Part shown: piece by piece, positions 9,689-17,913 of the stretch
Numbering within the stretch: the first letter of the stretch is position 1
Layout: the number at the start of each line of letters is the position of its first letter
From: Nitrospirota bacterium
GTDB lineage: Bacteria; Nitrospirota; Thermodesulfovibrionia; Thermodesulfovibrionales; JdFR-88
Assembly (NCBI GenBank): GCA_021812785.1
Contig: JAKAMR010000031.1
Coordinates: 1-25,212 of the forward strand
Length of the DNA stretch: 25,212 nucleotides
Direction: 5' to 3'
The notes under the pieces: model-generated
Databases searched by the model: none
Told to the model about the DNA's origin: nothing
What the model saw: only the letters and a program-made list of their open reading frames with translations
Position numbers and translations under genes: made by a program

Positions 9689-10795
9689 ATGAAGATATGG
9701 ACAACAAAGCCCCTGGCCGATACTTTTTTTCAGGGCAGGAAATTCGCGCTGGAGGTCTGTCCGCCTGCGGCTATCCAGAGAGAATTCCTTAAAAATGCCC
9801 TCCCCGGCGATATGGCCGTCATGGAGCTGCCGGAAGATTACATTGAATTTCTGGCGACCGCAAAATCAAAGGGTGTTCTGGGGCCTTTCATATTGATCTC
9901 GCCTGAGCCGACGATAATAGACGACCAGCTTGGCAGATACAACGCGCTGATCCTCGATATAAAAAAAACAGAGATATCCGAAATACGGGAGGTCATAGGC
10001 TTTATCGCAAAGAACGCACTGGAATGCCATTCCAGGTCTGTCCCGGGCCTCATGGCAGACGAGACCGATGGCGTTGAGATAGAAGTCACAAGGGAAGTGC
10101 CTGTAACTGACCCTGCGCGGATCAGACAGGTGATCGAATATGTCTTCCGGGCAGGGGTCCCGGTCATCATTTCCATGCAGATACCGGAGCACGGAGAGCC
10201 CGTGACGGCCAGAGGGCTCTGCCACATTGAGGCCTTAAACGACAAGGGAATAATCCTTCACAGGTTTTCGCCCGCCGTTTTACCTGAAATACTGGGAAAA
10301 GACACCCGAGTCAACATAGGCCTGTCACACCAGAATGAAAATTTCAACATCGTCTCGGCCGTGCTTAGAGCTGGCTTGGCGGACAAATTGCTGGTGGCCC
10401 TGCCCGACGCACTGATCGTGGAAACGAGAAAGAACCTGCGCGTGGAGCCAAACGGCATGAAACCGGCTTTCGTCTATACGCTGCCGAAAGGCGAGTCCAC
10501 GACCGTTTGCAGGATCGTGGATATCAGCCTGGGCGGCCTGTGCTTTGAGACGCCCCTGGAATTCAGCGAAGACGATGTGCGGCTGTTTACCGTCGTTCTT
10601 CCTGAAAAGTTCGGCATCTTTTTGAGCTACGGGAAAATAGTCCATCGCCGGACAGTGGCGTCGGCTTACCGCTACAACGTCCAGTTGAGCGTTCACCCCA
10701 AAGACAAGGAACGCATCGCCAGCTATATAATGAACAGGGAAAAAGAGATCGCGGCCCTGCTGTCCCAGTACAGCGTCCGAAAAGCAGGCATATAG
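9689..10795 (+). CDS. PilZ-domain c-di-GMP receptor, YcgR-like
   Basis: The 368-residue protein ends in a PilZ domain (about residues 240-350) with both ligand motifs: RKNLR (R247-R251, the RxxxR motif) and DISLGG (278-283, the D/NxSxxG motif). The segment before it (about 155-240: VIISMQIPEHGEPVTARG..., then VSAVLRAGLADKLLVALPD) resembles the YcgR N-terminal PilZN-type barrel. The first 150 residues are a domain I do not recognise. No membrane helix or signal peptide is present, so it should act in the cytoplasm. GGAGG at 9675-9679 fixes the ATG at 9689. It follows the HD-GYP gene on the same strand, a pairing that suggests a local c-di-GMP signalling unit, perhaps for motility, pili or exopolysaccharide. 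The output is unknown. Confidence 0.88.
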   Translation: MKIWTTKPLADTFFQGRKFALEVCPPAAIQREFLKNALPGDMAVMELPEDYIEFLATAKSKGVLGPFILISPEPTIIDDQLGRYNALILDIKKTEISEIREVIGFIAKNALECHSRSVPGLMADETDGVEIEVTREVPVTDPARIRQVIEYVFRAGVPVIISMQIPEHGEPVTARGLCHIEALNDKGIILHRFSPAVLPEILGKDTRVNIGLSHQNENFNIVSAVLRAGLADKLLVALPDALIVETRKNLRVEPNGMKPAFVYTLPKGESTTVCRIVDISLGGLCFETPLEFSEDDVRLFTVVLPEKFGIFLSYGKIVHRRTVASAYRYNVQLSVHPKDKERIASYIMNREKEIAALLSQYSVRKAGI

Positions 10796-10819
10796 ACCCT
10801 AACGTTGCATTCCCTTGAA

Positions 10820-10924
10820 GCCGTCATTCCGGCTTGATTTATTCGGGTTGCAAATAAAAACGGGCGGAATCTTTCCTTGCCGTAAAAGGCGAAGAACGAT
10901 ACCCGTCGTGGCGGGAATGACGGC
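10820..10924. repeat. Palindromic intergenic repeat, copy 2
   Basis: GCCGTCATTCC (10820-10830) is perfectly inverted at 10914-10924 (GGAATGACGGC), bracketing about 83 bases. The 14-mer GTCATTCCGGCTTG (10823-10836) recurs at 24571-24584, and the 11-base arm recurs at 4847-4857. This looks like a dispersed, partly decayed palindromic repeat family of the REP/MITE kind confined to intergenic DNA. Confidence 0.7.
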
Positions 10925-11057
10925 CTGGAGGAGTTCACTGACAGTGAATTCCTGCCGGTACTGGAAATCAGCCTGCAAACCGAAGGCTGGCAACATTTTT
11001 TTTGAAGACTTTCGCATGATAAATACGCAACCATAAGGTAAGAGTGTGCCGCAAAAG

Positions 11058-11101
11058 TTGCATCCTCCCGGCCTGCCGAATAAAATCTAAGAAAAAGGAG
11101 G
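11058..11101 (+). promoter_or_regulatory. Promoter and RBS of the ACT-domain gene
   Basis: TTGCAT (11058-11063) and TAAAAT (11081-11086) have a 17-base spacer. A strong AAGGAGG (11095-11101) stands nine bases before the ATG at 11111. The predicted leader is short, about 18 bases. Confidence 0.55.
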
Positions 11102-11110
11102 ACCAGCGAT

Positions 11111-11527
11111 ATGGCAAATGCGGCAAAGACAAGGCTTCTGAGCTTTAGCACCGAGGACAGGCCCGGGCTCCTTGCCCAGATAACCCAGGCGCTTTCGAAG
11201 GCAAAGGTGAACATCACCGCCTTGTGCGCGTACAAGTGGGACAACACGGCCTATGTGGACCTGTCGGTGGACGCGCCGCCCGCCGCCAAAAAGGAGCTTG
11301 CCCGGATGGGCTTCAAGGTGGAGACCGAGGACGTCATAACCGCGGAGATACCAAACAAGGTTGGAGAGCTGGACAAGGTCACAAGCGCCCTGGCTGCCGC
11401 GGGCATAGACATCTCATACATGTATGGCACCGCGTCCTCCGGCCGTACCTCCACAGCGCTATTCAGCACGTCAGACAACAAGGCGGCCCTTAAGGCGCTT
11501 TCGGCCGGAGCCGGGAAGAAAAAATAA
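11111..11527 (+). CDS. Tandem ACT-domain protein
   Basis: The 138-residue protein consists of two ACT domains and nothing else: residues about 6-70 (LLSFSTEDRPGLLAQITQALSKA...) and about 71-132 (AEIPNKVGELDKVTSALAAAGIDISYMYG...). The DRPGLL and NKVGEL turns are the usual amino-acid binding loops between the first strand and helix. Stand-alone ACT proteins bind amino acids and modulate partner enzymes or act as sensors in amino-acid metabolism. No partner gene lies next to it, and it seems monocistronic with its own promoter. The C-terminus is short and lysine-rich. Its ligand is unknown; branched-chain amino acids or aromatics are possible by family precedent. Confidence 0.85.
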   Translation: MANAAKTRLLSFSTEDRPGLLAQITQALSKAKVNITALCAYKWDNTAYVDLSVDAPPAAKKELARMGFKVETEDVITAEIPNKVGELDKVTSALAAAGIDISYMYGTASSGRTSTALFSTSDNKAALKALSAGAGKKK

Positions 11528-11663
11528 ATTAAAAATAGCTCTTACGGATTTTGTGCGGATGCACTTTTAGTCATGACTGCATCTGCCTGGCCCTTTTTGC
11601 GGTTCCGGGCGTATGCATAACATCCGTTAAGGGTGTCTTCAGGGCGAAGCGGCCAACTGCCGT

Positions 11664-11758
11664 CAGGACGCAGACATTCGTCATCCGTCCGCTTTACTGC
11701 CGCCCCTAAGGGCTGTCGGATGCCAATCTGACGCCGTCCTGCCCATGCCCCCGGGCAT
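11664..11758. other. Nested inverted-repeat element, possible structured leader
   Basis: Within the 287-base gap before the PEPCK-like gene, CAGGACG (11664-11670) pairs with CGTCCTG (11735-11741), the following CAGA with TCTG, and CATCCG (11682-11687) with CGGATG (11717-11722). An inner CCCCTAAGGGC could form a small hairpin. ATGCCC...GGGCAT follows at 11745-11758. The nesting suggests a long imperfect hairpin, either a structured RNA or a miniature mobile element. It matches no riboswitch I recognise on either strand. Confidence 0.4.
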
Positions 11759-11802
11759 CAGGTCCGGTGCTTTATTTATTTCTATTTTTAAAGGAAAGAC
11801 TA

Positions 11803-11808
11803 TATAAT
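11803..11808 (+). promoter_or_regulatory. -10 box close to the PEPCK-like start codon
   Basis: TATAAT at 11803-11808 ends six bases before the ATG at 11815, so transcription from it would begin at or next to the start codon. The -35 region is poor. No strong Shine-Dalgarno is present, only GCAGG directly upstream. Confidence 0.4.
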
Positions 11809-11814
11809 AGCAGG

Positions 11815-13590
11815 ATGATCTCCGTTAAAAAGCCCTATATCATCACCCGTAACAAAGTCATCATGGATTATGCCCGCGTGTACTGCGACACGCCGGAAAA
11901 ACTCTTGAAGAGCCCTTTGTTCTCGGACCTGATGGAACGTTTTATAGAAAAGACAGCGGCCAGGGGGAGTTCGCTCTTTGCCTTTCTTCTGGAGACCATG
12001 CCAAAGGTAAAGAGGGACGACCTGCCCGCTCAGATGGTAAACCTTCTCAGGCTGCTTGCAAGCTACTCCCAGGCGGAGATCACCGCCATGAACAGCGGTT
12101 TCGGGCCGGTGCTTTCCCGCAGGGAGGAACTTAACGAGTTTGTGGAGGAGCTTTACAATTTCTGGCGCCGCTTCGAGCGTTTCATGTACCTTGAGGCCCC
12201 CAAAAGGCAGGAGGCCACCAACAGCGGACTTCACGGGGCGCAGTTCATAAAATCAAACGAAGAGTTCAAGAACCTGGTTCTTTATGTTTACAGACAGATA
12301 GCCGAAAATATCAACGGGGACACCCCCAGGGTCTACAGGCAGCTGCCATCCGGGGCCAACATGAGCATGCTCATAGAGCAGGTGGACTGGACGTGCCCCG
12401 GCCTGTACGGCAACCTTTCACAGGTGCCGTTCATCAGGCTTTCCCTTGTGAACCCTCCCGTAATCCTTTACCCCCGCTCCAACAAGAGAAAAGGCGCCTT
12501 CGAGGAGACCGGCAGCCTTACGCCGGATATGCTGCGCATTGACCCCTCGGAGTGGTTCTGCTATCCGGCAAAGGTCGGGGAGCTCACGGCCTTCATCTTT
12601 TTCCACCAGGACTTCATTTCCCTTGCCCTCTCGCTTTCAAACCTGTTTGAGACGGCAAGATACGAAGACATCCGGGGGCAGAAGCCGGACCTGATAATGG
12701 CGTTCGGCCTTGCGGGACAAGGCATGAGGTCCGAGACCCTGTTTTACGATGACAAGGACAACGGCATTATGACCGGCCTTGTAAAATATTCGGAAGATGT
12801 GGACTATTTCGGCTATTTCAAGAAGATGGCCCTTACCCTTCACAATATCTCCATGCTGAAAAGGGGAAGACTGCCTGTGCATGGCGCCATGGTGCATATA
12901 AAACTGAAGGACGGCAACCAGGCCAACATAGTTATCATAGGCGACAGCGGAGCGGGCAAATCCGAAACCATAGAGGCATTCCGCGCGCTAAACACGGAGG
13001 ACATCTGCGACCTGAAGATAATCTTTGACGACATGGGCTCGCTTGGTCTTGATCCCATGGAAAAGGTCGCCGGATACGGGACGGAAACGGGGGCGTTCGT
13101 GCGGCTTGACGACCTGGAGGCCGGGTATGCCTATGAGGAGATAGACAGGGCCATCTTCATGAACCCGGACAAGGCCAACGCAAGGCTCATTATCCCGGTA
13201 ACCAGGTATAACCATATTGTCAAAGGATATCCGGTAAACCTCCTTCTTTACGCCAACAATTACGAACAGATCGACGAAGAGCATCCGGTGGTCGAATTCT
13301 TCAGCTCCCCTGAAGACGCCCTGGAGGTGTTCCGGAGCGGGGCCAGGCTTGCCAAGGGCACAACCGATGAGAAAGGACTTGTCCACACCTATTTCGCCAA
13401 CCCCTTCGGCGCTCCGCAGAGAAGGGACATCCATGAAAAACAGGCCGGGTTCTATTTTGACCGCATGTTCAAAACAGGTGTCAGGACCGGGCAGATCCGC
13501 ACAAGACTTGGCATAAAGGGGTTTGAGCATACGGGGCCAAGGGCCGCTTCCATAGGGCTCCTGCAGATCGTCCGCGGCCTGAAAAGCTGA
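11815..13590 (+). CDS. PEPCK/HprK-superfamily ATP-binding protein
   Basis: The 591-residue protein has a P-loop GDSGAGKSE at residues 376-384, followed by an IFDDMG acidic motif, GTETGAFVRLDDLE, a RLIIPVTRY strand and an FFSSPEDALEVFRSGARLAKG stretch. These follow the order of nucleotide and metal motifs in ATP-dependent PEP carboxykinases and HPr kinase. The N-terminal 370 residues do not match classical PckA, and the canonical GLSGTGKTT is altered. A true PEP carboxykinase activity is therefore uncertain; it may be a kinase or nucleotide-dependent regulator. Many databases would label such proteins PEP carboxykinase-like. I use ATG at 11815 because the longer frame from 11767 covers the predicted promoter. 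The protein appears cytosolic and the gene monocistronic. Confidence 0.75.
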   Translation: MISVKKPYIITRNKVIMDYARVYCDTPEKLLKSPLFSDLMERFIEKTAARGSSLFAFLLETMPKVKRDDLPAQMVNLLRLLASYSQAEITAMNSGFGPVLSRREELNEFVEELYNFWRRFERFMYLEAPKRQEATNSGLHGAQFIKSNEEFKNLVLYVYRQIAENINGDTPRVYRQLPSGANMSMLIEQVDWTCPGLYGNLSQVPFIRLSLVNPPVILYPRSNKRKGAFEETGSLTPDMLRIDPSEWFCYPAKVGELTAFIFFHQDFISLALSLSNLFETARYEDIRGQKPDLIMAFGLAGQGMRSETLFYDDKDNGIMTGLVKYSEDVDYFGYFKKMALTLHNISMLKRGRLPVHGAMVHIKLKDGNQANIVIIGDSGAGKSETIEAFRALNTEDICDLKIIFDDMGSLGLDPMEKVAGYGTETGAFVRLDDLEAGYAYEEIDRAIFMNPDKANARLIIPVTRYNHIVKGYPVNLLLYANNYEQIDEEHPVVEFFSSPEDALEVFRSGARLAKGTTDEKGLVHTYFANPFGAPQRRDIHEKQAGFYFDRMFKTGVRTGQIRTRLGIKGFEHTGPRAASIGLLQIVRGLKS

Positions 13591-13680
13591 CGCCTTTTTC
13601 CCTTCATCAAAGCCGGAAACGGAATTTTTTACTGAATTGCCCCTGCGGCAAGCTTCATGGGCGCCGGGCCAAAAGCAGCG

Positions 13681-14955
13681 CTAAAAAATGCCTGCCACCG
13701 GCACCCCGAAGGTCCTCGTAACGCCGACCGTGCATGTCCTGCCGATGAGCATTTCCCCCGGCACCGGGGTCTCGTCTATGGTGGTCCCCAATGCGGCATG
13801 AAAGAAGTACTTGCCCCACTTCCAGGCGTAAGAGATCGAAAAATGCTCATGGATGAAATGGTACAGGTCCTGGTTGAAGTCAGAGTTGAACGAAAAACTT
13901 TCGAAAGGCGCAAGCTTGCGCTGATATCCGGTGAAAACCTCGTAGCTATTGCCGTACCCGGAGTCCATGAGCCTTACGGTGCTTGCAATCGCATCGGCAA
14001 CGGAAGGCCTCCAGTCGATCCCTCCCTGGTAGACCCGGCCGTCGTCCGGCGTAAAATCGCTTACCGTATATGTGACAGCCCCGCTTACGTCCACTTGCCG
14101 GGCCAGCCTGTATCCGAGGCCGCCTCCGAACCGGTGGACAACCGGGGACATGCTGTCCATGCCAGTGGAATCCGTATTCATCGAATAGTTCCCGGCAATA
14201 GTGGCCTTCTTGACGCTGGCGTGCGCCGAAAACTGGAAACCCAGGGGCACAATATTGCCAGGAAGATATCCGCCCGTGGTCTGCGCGTCAAGCACGACGG
14301 GTGACAGCCTGGTGGTCTCATACCGCCAGAGCGTATTGAAGCTGTAGGACTCGAGCCCCCTGTCCATCAGCCTGCCGCATGGGAAGTCATAGTTTCCGGA
14401 AAGACTGTAGAAGGCCGTGTCCTCATCTGACAGCCTCCACGTCTTCTGGCTTGCCCCGCTTCCGCTGTCCGGCCCCGCCAGGCCTGGAGCGCCCCGCCGG
14501 TCATCGTAATCCGCAGGCAGTCCGGTGGAAAAGCCCTGCGCCTTCTCCATCCATAAGGACCCCCTGTCGATCATCTGCCCTCCGGTCCACGCGGGACCCT
14601 CCTGTTCAGGCCCTTTGTCCTCTGAAAGGACCGCGGAGGCGGCGTTGCCGTATGAACTTGCTGCCGGGGGTGAGCCGGTATCCGCCTGCGCTTCAAGCGG
14701 GGTTTTTATGTCCGCGCCAAAAACCTCCCCGTCGAAATCAAGATGGGGGTTCCTGGCGGCCACAAGCCGCTCCGGCGGCTGCAATATCCAGCTTGACGGC
14801 ACATAATCCGGAGGGGGATGGTAAGGCCTCAGGGCGCCCATGGACTCTTTCGCGGCGGAAAAAATGAGCATGGCTGACAAAATGGCCGCCGCCATCATGC
14901 ACCCCGGTTTTTCCAGAACTCTCTTTTTATTTTTCCCGCTCAATTTGGACGTCAT
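13681..14955 (-). CDS. Probable outer-membrane beta-barrel protein
   Basis: From ATG at 14955 the product is 424 residues with a basic n-region (KNKKRVLEKPG) and a hydrophobic core (MMAAAILSAMLIFSAA), consistent with a Sec signal peptide cleaved near residue 40. A low-complexity, Pro/Gly/Ser-rich region follows (about residues 45-170). The remainder has alternating amphipathic strands such as SYSFNTLWRYETTRLSP, VSGAVTYTVSDF and HFSISYAWKWGKYFFHAALG. The last residue is Phe, the usual C-terminal signature of BAM substrates. I recognise no named family. It may be a porin-like or surface protein; the long proline-rich region after the signal is unusual. The gene is convergent with the PEPCK-like gene and divergent from thiD. 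Confidence 0.65.
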   Translation of the reverse strand: MTSKLSGKNKKRVLEKPGCMMAAAILSAMLIFSAAKESMGALRPYHPPPDYVPSSWILQPPERLVAARNPHLDFDGEVFGADIKTPLEAQADTGSPPAASSYGNAASAVLSEDKGPEQEGPAWTGGQMIDRGSLWMEKAQGFSTGLPADYDDRRGAPGLAGPDSGSGASQKTWRLSDEDTAFYSLSGNYDFPCGRLMDRGLESYSFNTLWRYETTRLSPVVLDAQTTGGYLPGNIVPLGFQFSAHASVKKATIAGNYSMNTDSTGMDSMSPVVHRFGGGLGYRLARQVDVSGAVTYTVSDFTPDDGRVYQGGIDWRPSVADAIASTVRLMDSGYGNSYEVFTGYQRKLAPFESFSFNSDFNQDLYHFIHEHFSISYAWKWGKYFFHAALGTTIDETPVPGEMLIGRTCTVGVTRTFGVPVAGIF

Positions 14956-15019
14956 AAGAATGGACGGAATTTTTGATCTTCCGGTTTTTCCCGGTTGCTG
15001 CCGGCTTATGCATCGGGGA

Positions 15020-15055
15020 CAAAACAAAAACAACAAAAACAAAAAAAACAAAAAA
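15020..15055. repeat. A/C low-complexity tract
   Basis: An irregular run of CA3-8 units (AAAACAAAAACAACAAAAAC and onward) lies between the divergent OMP and thiD genes. On the OMP strand it is a T-rich leader. It may act as an UP-like element or be prone to slippage; no open frame through it is convincing. Confidence 0.6.
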
Positions 15056-15129
15056 GTTATCAGTCATCATTTTCCCATATGCAAGCCGCCTTTTCTGTGA
15101 TCACGGTCACGAAATTCCGCCTTTTCATG

Positions 15130-15158
15130 TTGTATTGGCCCGGCCTTCTTTGTATAAT
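15130..15158 (+). promoter_or_regulatory. Promoter of thiD
   Basis: TTGTAT (15130-15135) and a perfect TATAAT (15153-15158) are separated by 17 bases. The ATG at 15164 is only five bases beyond the -10 box and lacks a Shine-Dalgarno, so the message is predicted to be leaderless. No TPP riboswitch is seen. Confidence 0.6.
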
Positions 15159-15163
15159 GGGCC

Positions 15164-15931
15164 ATGGACACATCCATTGCCTTGACGATAGCGGGCTCTG
15201 ACCCAAGCGGAGGGGCCGGCCTGCAGGCGGACTTGAAAGTCTTCAAGATGCTCGGGGTCCATGGGCTCTCCGCCGCCGCCGCGCTGACCGCCCAGAACAC
15301 GAAGGCGGTGACCGGCCTTTCGGCCGTCGGGGCGGACTTCCTGCGCCAGCAGATCGAGTCTCTCCTTTCGGACATGACGCCGCATGCCTTGAAAACGGGC
15401 ATGCTGTTTAGCGCGGAGAACATAAGGGTGGTGGCGGAAAGCGTAAAGGCGCACTCCCTTCAAAATCTTGTCGTGGACCCTGTATCCATCTCATCCTCCG
15501 GGACGTCCCTTCTGGAGGAAGGCGGGCTGGACCTGCTTAAAGACCTGCTTTTCCCGCTTGCGGCGGTGATCACGCCCAACATATACGAGGCCTCGGTCCT
15601 GTCCGGACTGCCGGTTGAGAACCTGGAGCAGATGGAAGAGGCGGCGCAAAAGCTGCGGCAGATGGGCCCCCAGGCCGTCATCGTGACCGGAGGCCACCTT
15701 GAGGATGAGGCGGTCGATATTTTTCATGACGGAAAGGTTACAATAAGGCTTGAGGGCAAGAAGCTCCCGGGGACTTTTCACGGGACCGGCTGTGTCTTTT
15801 CCTCCGCTCTTGCCGCGCATCTTGCAAGAGGCGAGACGGTGGAGCGCGCCAGCCTGGAGGCAAAAAGGTTCGTGGAGGAAGCTATCGCGGGCGTTTTTTA
15901 TCCGGGTGGAGGTATGGGCGTTCTCGTCTGA
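15164..15931 (+). CDS. thiD: Hydroxymethylpyrimidine/phosphomethylpyrimidine kinase
   Basis: This cytosolic kinase phosphorylates HMP and HMP-phosphate to HMP-PP for thiamine synthesis. The 255-residue product begins with the ThiD signature ALTIAGSDPSGGAGLQADLK. It contains TAQNTKAVTG, LKTGML, VVDPVSISSSGTSLL, the VITPNIYEASVLSG loop and the ribokinase-fold anion hole HGTGCVFSSALAAHLARG (GTGC at residues 207-210). The usual DPVM(V/I)S(T/K)SG is DPVSISSSG here, a modest change. Length fits monofunctional ThiD. A pyridoxal kinase PdxK or PdxY assignment is less likely because of the N-terminal GSDPSGGAGLQAD. No other thiamine gene is nearby. radA follows after 37 bases of T-rich DNA. Confidence 0.93.
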   Translation: MDTSIALTIAGSDPSGGAGLQADLKVFKMLGVHGLSAAAALTAQNTKAVTGLSAVGADFLRQQIESLLSDMTPHALKTGMLFSAENIRVVAESVKAHSLQNLVVDPVSISSSGTSLLEEGGLDLLKDLLFPLAAVITPNIYEASVLSGLPVENLEQMEEAAQKLRQMGPQAVIVTGGHLEDEAVDIFHDGKVTIRLEGKKLPGTFHGTGCVFSSALAAHLARGETVERASLEAKRFVEEAIAGVFYPGGGMGVLV

Positions 15932-15968
15932 GTTTTTAATTTAATTTTATTTTGTTTTGTTTCTACCT

Positions 15969-17333
15969 ATGGCCAAATCTGAAAGAGCAAAAAGCGTATA
16001 CAGGTGCCAGGCCTGCGGCTTTGAAAGCCCCAAGTGGCTTGGCAGGTGCCCCGATTGCGGCCAATGGAACTCGCTTGCCGAAGAGCTGGAGGCCCCGAAA
16101 CCGGCCTTATCGAAAAGGGCCTCCAGCGTCTTTTCCGCGCCGGAGCCGCTCTCCCAGGTGCAGGGGATGGACGGCGGGCGCACCTCAACAGGGATACCGG
16201 AATTTGACAGGGTGCTCGGGGGAGGGCTGGTGGCGGGCTCGGTGGTCCTCGTGGGCGGGGACCCCGGTATCGGCAAATCCACCATTCTTTTGCAGGCGGC
16301 CTCAAAGATGCCCGGCATGACTCTCTACGTCTCGGCCGAAGAGTCCTCGTTCCAGATAAAGACGCGCGCCGACCGCCTGGGCATCTATCAGGATTCTATA
16401 ATGGTGCTGCCCGAGATATCCCTTGAGCACGTCCTCATGGAGGCAAAGAGGTCCAACCCGCTTGCCCTGGTCATAGACTCCATACAGACCGTCTTCACGG
16501 AGGAGCTGGGCAGCGCGCCAGGCTCCGTAGGCCAGGTGAGGGAGAGCGCGGCCAAGCTGATGAGATTTGCAAAGAGCACCGGCACGCCGGTGTTCATAGT
16601 GGGGCATGTGACAAAGGAGGGGACGATAGCCGGCCCGCGGGTCCTGGAGCATATCGTGGACACGGTGCTCTATTTCGAGGGGCAGAGGGGGCATTCCTTC
16701 CGGGTGCTGAGGGCGGTAAAGAACCGCTTCGGCTCAACCAATGAGATCGGGGTGTTCGAGATGACCGACTCCGGGCTCAACGAGATAGCGAACCCATCAG
16801 AACTTTTTCTGTCCGAACGGCCGCTTAATGTCTCCGGCTCGGTGGTGGCCGCCTGCATGGAAGGCACAAGGCCCCTCCTTGTGGAGCTGCAGGCGCTTGT
16901 CACGCCCGTCACCTTTTCGGTCTCAAGAAGGTCCTCCCTGGGGCTTGACTCCCAGCGGGTGAACCTTATCCTTGCCGTGCTTGAGAAGGTGGCAGGCGTC
17001 CACCTTGCCGCAACAGACGTTTTTTTGAACGTCGTTGGAGGCCTGAAGCTGGAAGAGCCCGCGGCTGACCTGGCAATAGCGGCGGCTGTGGTCTCCTCCC
17101 TGAGGGAAAAACCGGTGCCCTCCGACACCTTCATTTTCGGGGAGACCGGCCTTTCGGGGGAAGTAAGATCGGTAAACCATGCTGAGGCCAGGGTGAGGGA
17201 GGCCTCCAAGATCGGCCTTAAAAACGCGGTAATACCCTGGGGAAACTGCGCCAAACTGAAAGACAAGTCGTGCGGCCTGAGGATCACAGGGGTCCGGAAC
17301 ATAGATGAAGCCATTGAAGCTCTCTTTGCTTAG
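15969..17333 (+). CDS. radA: DNA repair protein RadA (Sms)
   Basis: RadA is a RecA-like, DnaB-type helicase motor that processes recombination intermediates. The 454-residue product has an N-terminal C4 zinc finger (CQACG...CPDCG, residues about 11-30), Walker A GGDPGIGKST near 95-104, a Walker B strand ALVIDSIQT and the RadA-specific KNRFGSTNEIGVF motif. The C-terminal Lon-protease-like domain carries GLDSQRVNLILAVLEK. These are complete and family length is normal. ATG at 15969 gives the canonical MAKSERAKSVYRCQACG start; a reading from 15957 is not supported. No Shine-Dalgarno is visible in the T-rich leader. The lipoprotein gene starts inside its last 29 bases. Confidence 0.96.
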   Translation: MAKSERAKSVYRCQACGFESPKWLGRCPDCGQWNSLAEELEAPKPALSKRASSVFSAPEPLSQVQGMDGGRTSTGIPEFDRVLGGGLVAGSVVLVGGDPGIGKSTILLQAASKMPGMTLYVSAEESSFQIKTRADRLGIYQDSIMVLPEISLEHVLMEAKRSNPLALVIDSIQTVFTEELGSAPGSVGQVRESAAKLMRFAKSTGTPVFIVGHVTKEGTIAGPRVLEHIVDTVLYFEGQRGHSFRVLRAVKNRFGSTNEIGVFEMTDSGLNEIANPSELFLSERPLNVSGSVVAACMEGTRPLLVELQALVTPVTFSVSRRSSLGLDSQRVNLILAVLEKVAGVHLAATDVFLNVVGGLKLEEPAADLAIAAAVVSSLREKPVPSDTFIFGETGLSGEVRSVNHAEARVREASKIGLKNAVIPWGNCAKLKDKSCGLRITGVRNIDEAIEALFA

Positions 17334-17913
17334 CCTTCTGGCGCTGGCGGTTTATTCATGCGCTCCCGTGCGGCCCCCGATACCGGAGTACCACGGCAGC
17401 GTGCAGGATTTTATCGGCGCCGCCTCGCGGGATTTCGACTCCATGGCCTCCACACTGTCCGTCCACTTTGAAAAAAAGAGCGGACGCCGGATGTCCGCGG
17501 ACGCCGTTGCGCAGATCACCCCGGAGGGTATGAGCGTCAGGTTCTACCAGATGGGCATGCTCGTCGGAGACCTCGATACGCTTGCGGGAAGGAGCGCCGG
17601 GTATGAGGTCTACGAGGGCCTGCTCAAAGAGGCGCTCATGTGGTGGCGGATATCAGGGTATAAGGCAGAGGTACTGCCCGGCGAGGTGCTTCTTTCCACC
17701 GAAGACCGCACGCTCATCCTGGACGCCCGCACATATGTGCCGCTAAGGCAGACCCTGAGCCTTCAGGGCTCCAAGGCCTTCGTCACATATTCGGATTACA
17801 GGAGCGTGGATGGGGATTCTTCCGCCTTCTGGTACCCTTTCAGGATAAGCGTCGCGTACAAGGGCGATTCACTTGAGATAAGGATGAGCAAGGTCTCGCT
17901 TACGCACAGTTGA
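17305..17913 (+). CDS. Lipoprotein, possibly LolA/LolB-like fold
   Basis: The 202-residue product has a short basic start (MKPLKL), a hydrophobic core and a lipobox ending VYSC with Cys19 as the lipidated residue. The Tyr at -2 is unusual but tolerated. Residue 20 onward (APVRPP) has no Asp at +2, so outer-membrane sorting is expected. The mature part contains strand-rich segments (TLSVHFEKKSGRRM, VAQITPEGMSVRFYQMGMLVGD, VLLSTEDRTLILDARTYVPLRQTLSL) reminiscent of LolA/LolB-like or DUF4292 lipoproteins. That is a guess from pattern. ATG at 17305 overlaps the radA end, implying co-translation. It converges with and overlaps the ATPase gene by 14 bases. Confidence 0.75.
   Translation: MKPLKLSLLSLLALAVYSCAPVRPPIPEYHGSVQDFIGAASRDFDSMASTLSVHFEKKSGRRMSADAVAQITPEGMSVRFYQMGMLVGDLDTLAGRSAGYEVYEGLLKEALMWWRISGYKAEVLPGEVLLSTEDRTLILDARTYVPLRQTLSLQGSKAFVTYSDYRSVDGDSSAFWYPFRISVAYKGDSLEIRMSKVSLTHS

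Larger units (their letters stand above)
10796..11110. other. Intergenic region with palindromic repeat and promoter
   Basis: This 315-base gap has no supported gene. It contains an 11-bp inverted repeat at 10820-10924 and a promoter for the ACT gene near its right end. Short open frames here have no ribosome site. Confidence 0.6.

Noticed and set aside
13657..14304. Open frame of 215 codons on the + strand
   Set aside because: It is antisense to the outer-membrane protein gene, whose signal peptide and terminal Phe support the - strand reading.
15130..15163. TPP riboswitch upstream of thiD
   Set aside because: The thi-box sequence is absent and the predicted promoter leaves no room for a leader.
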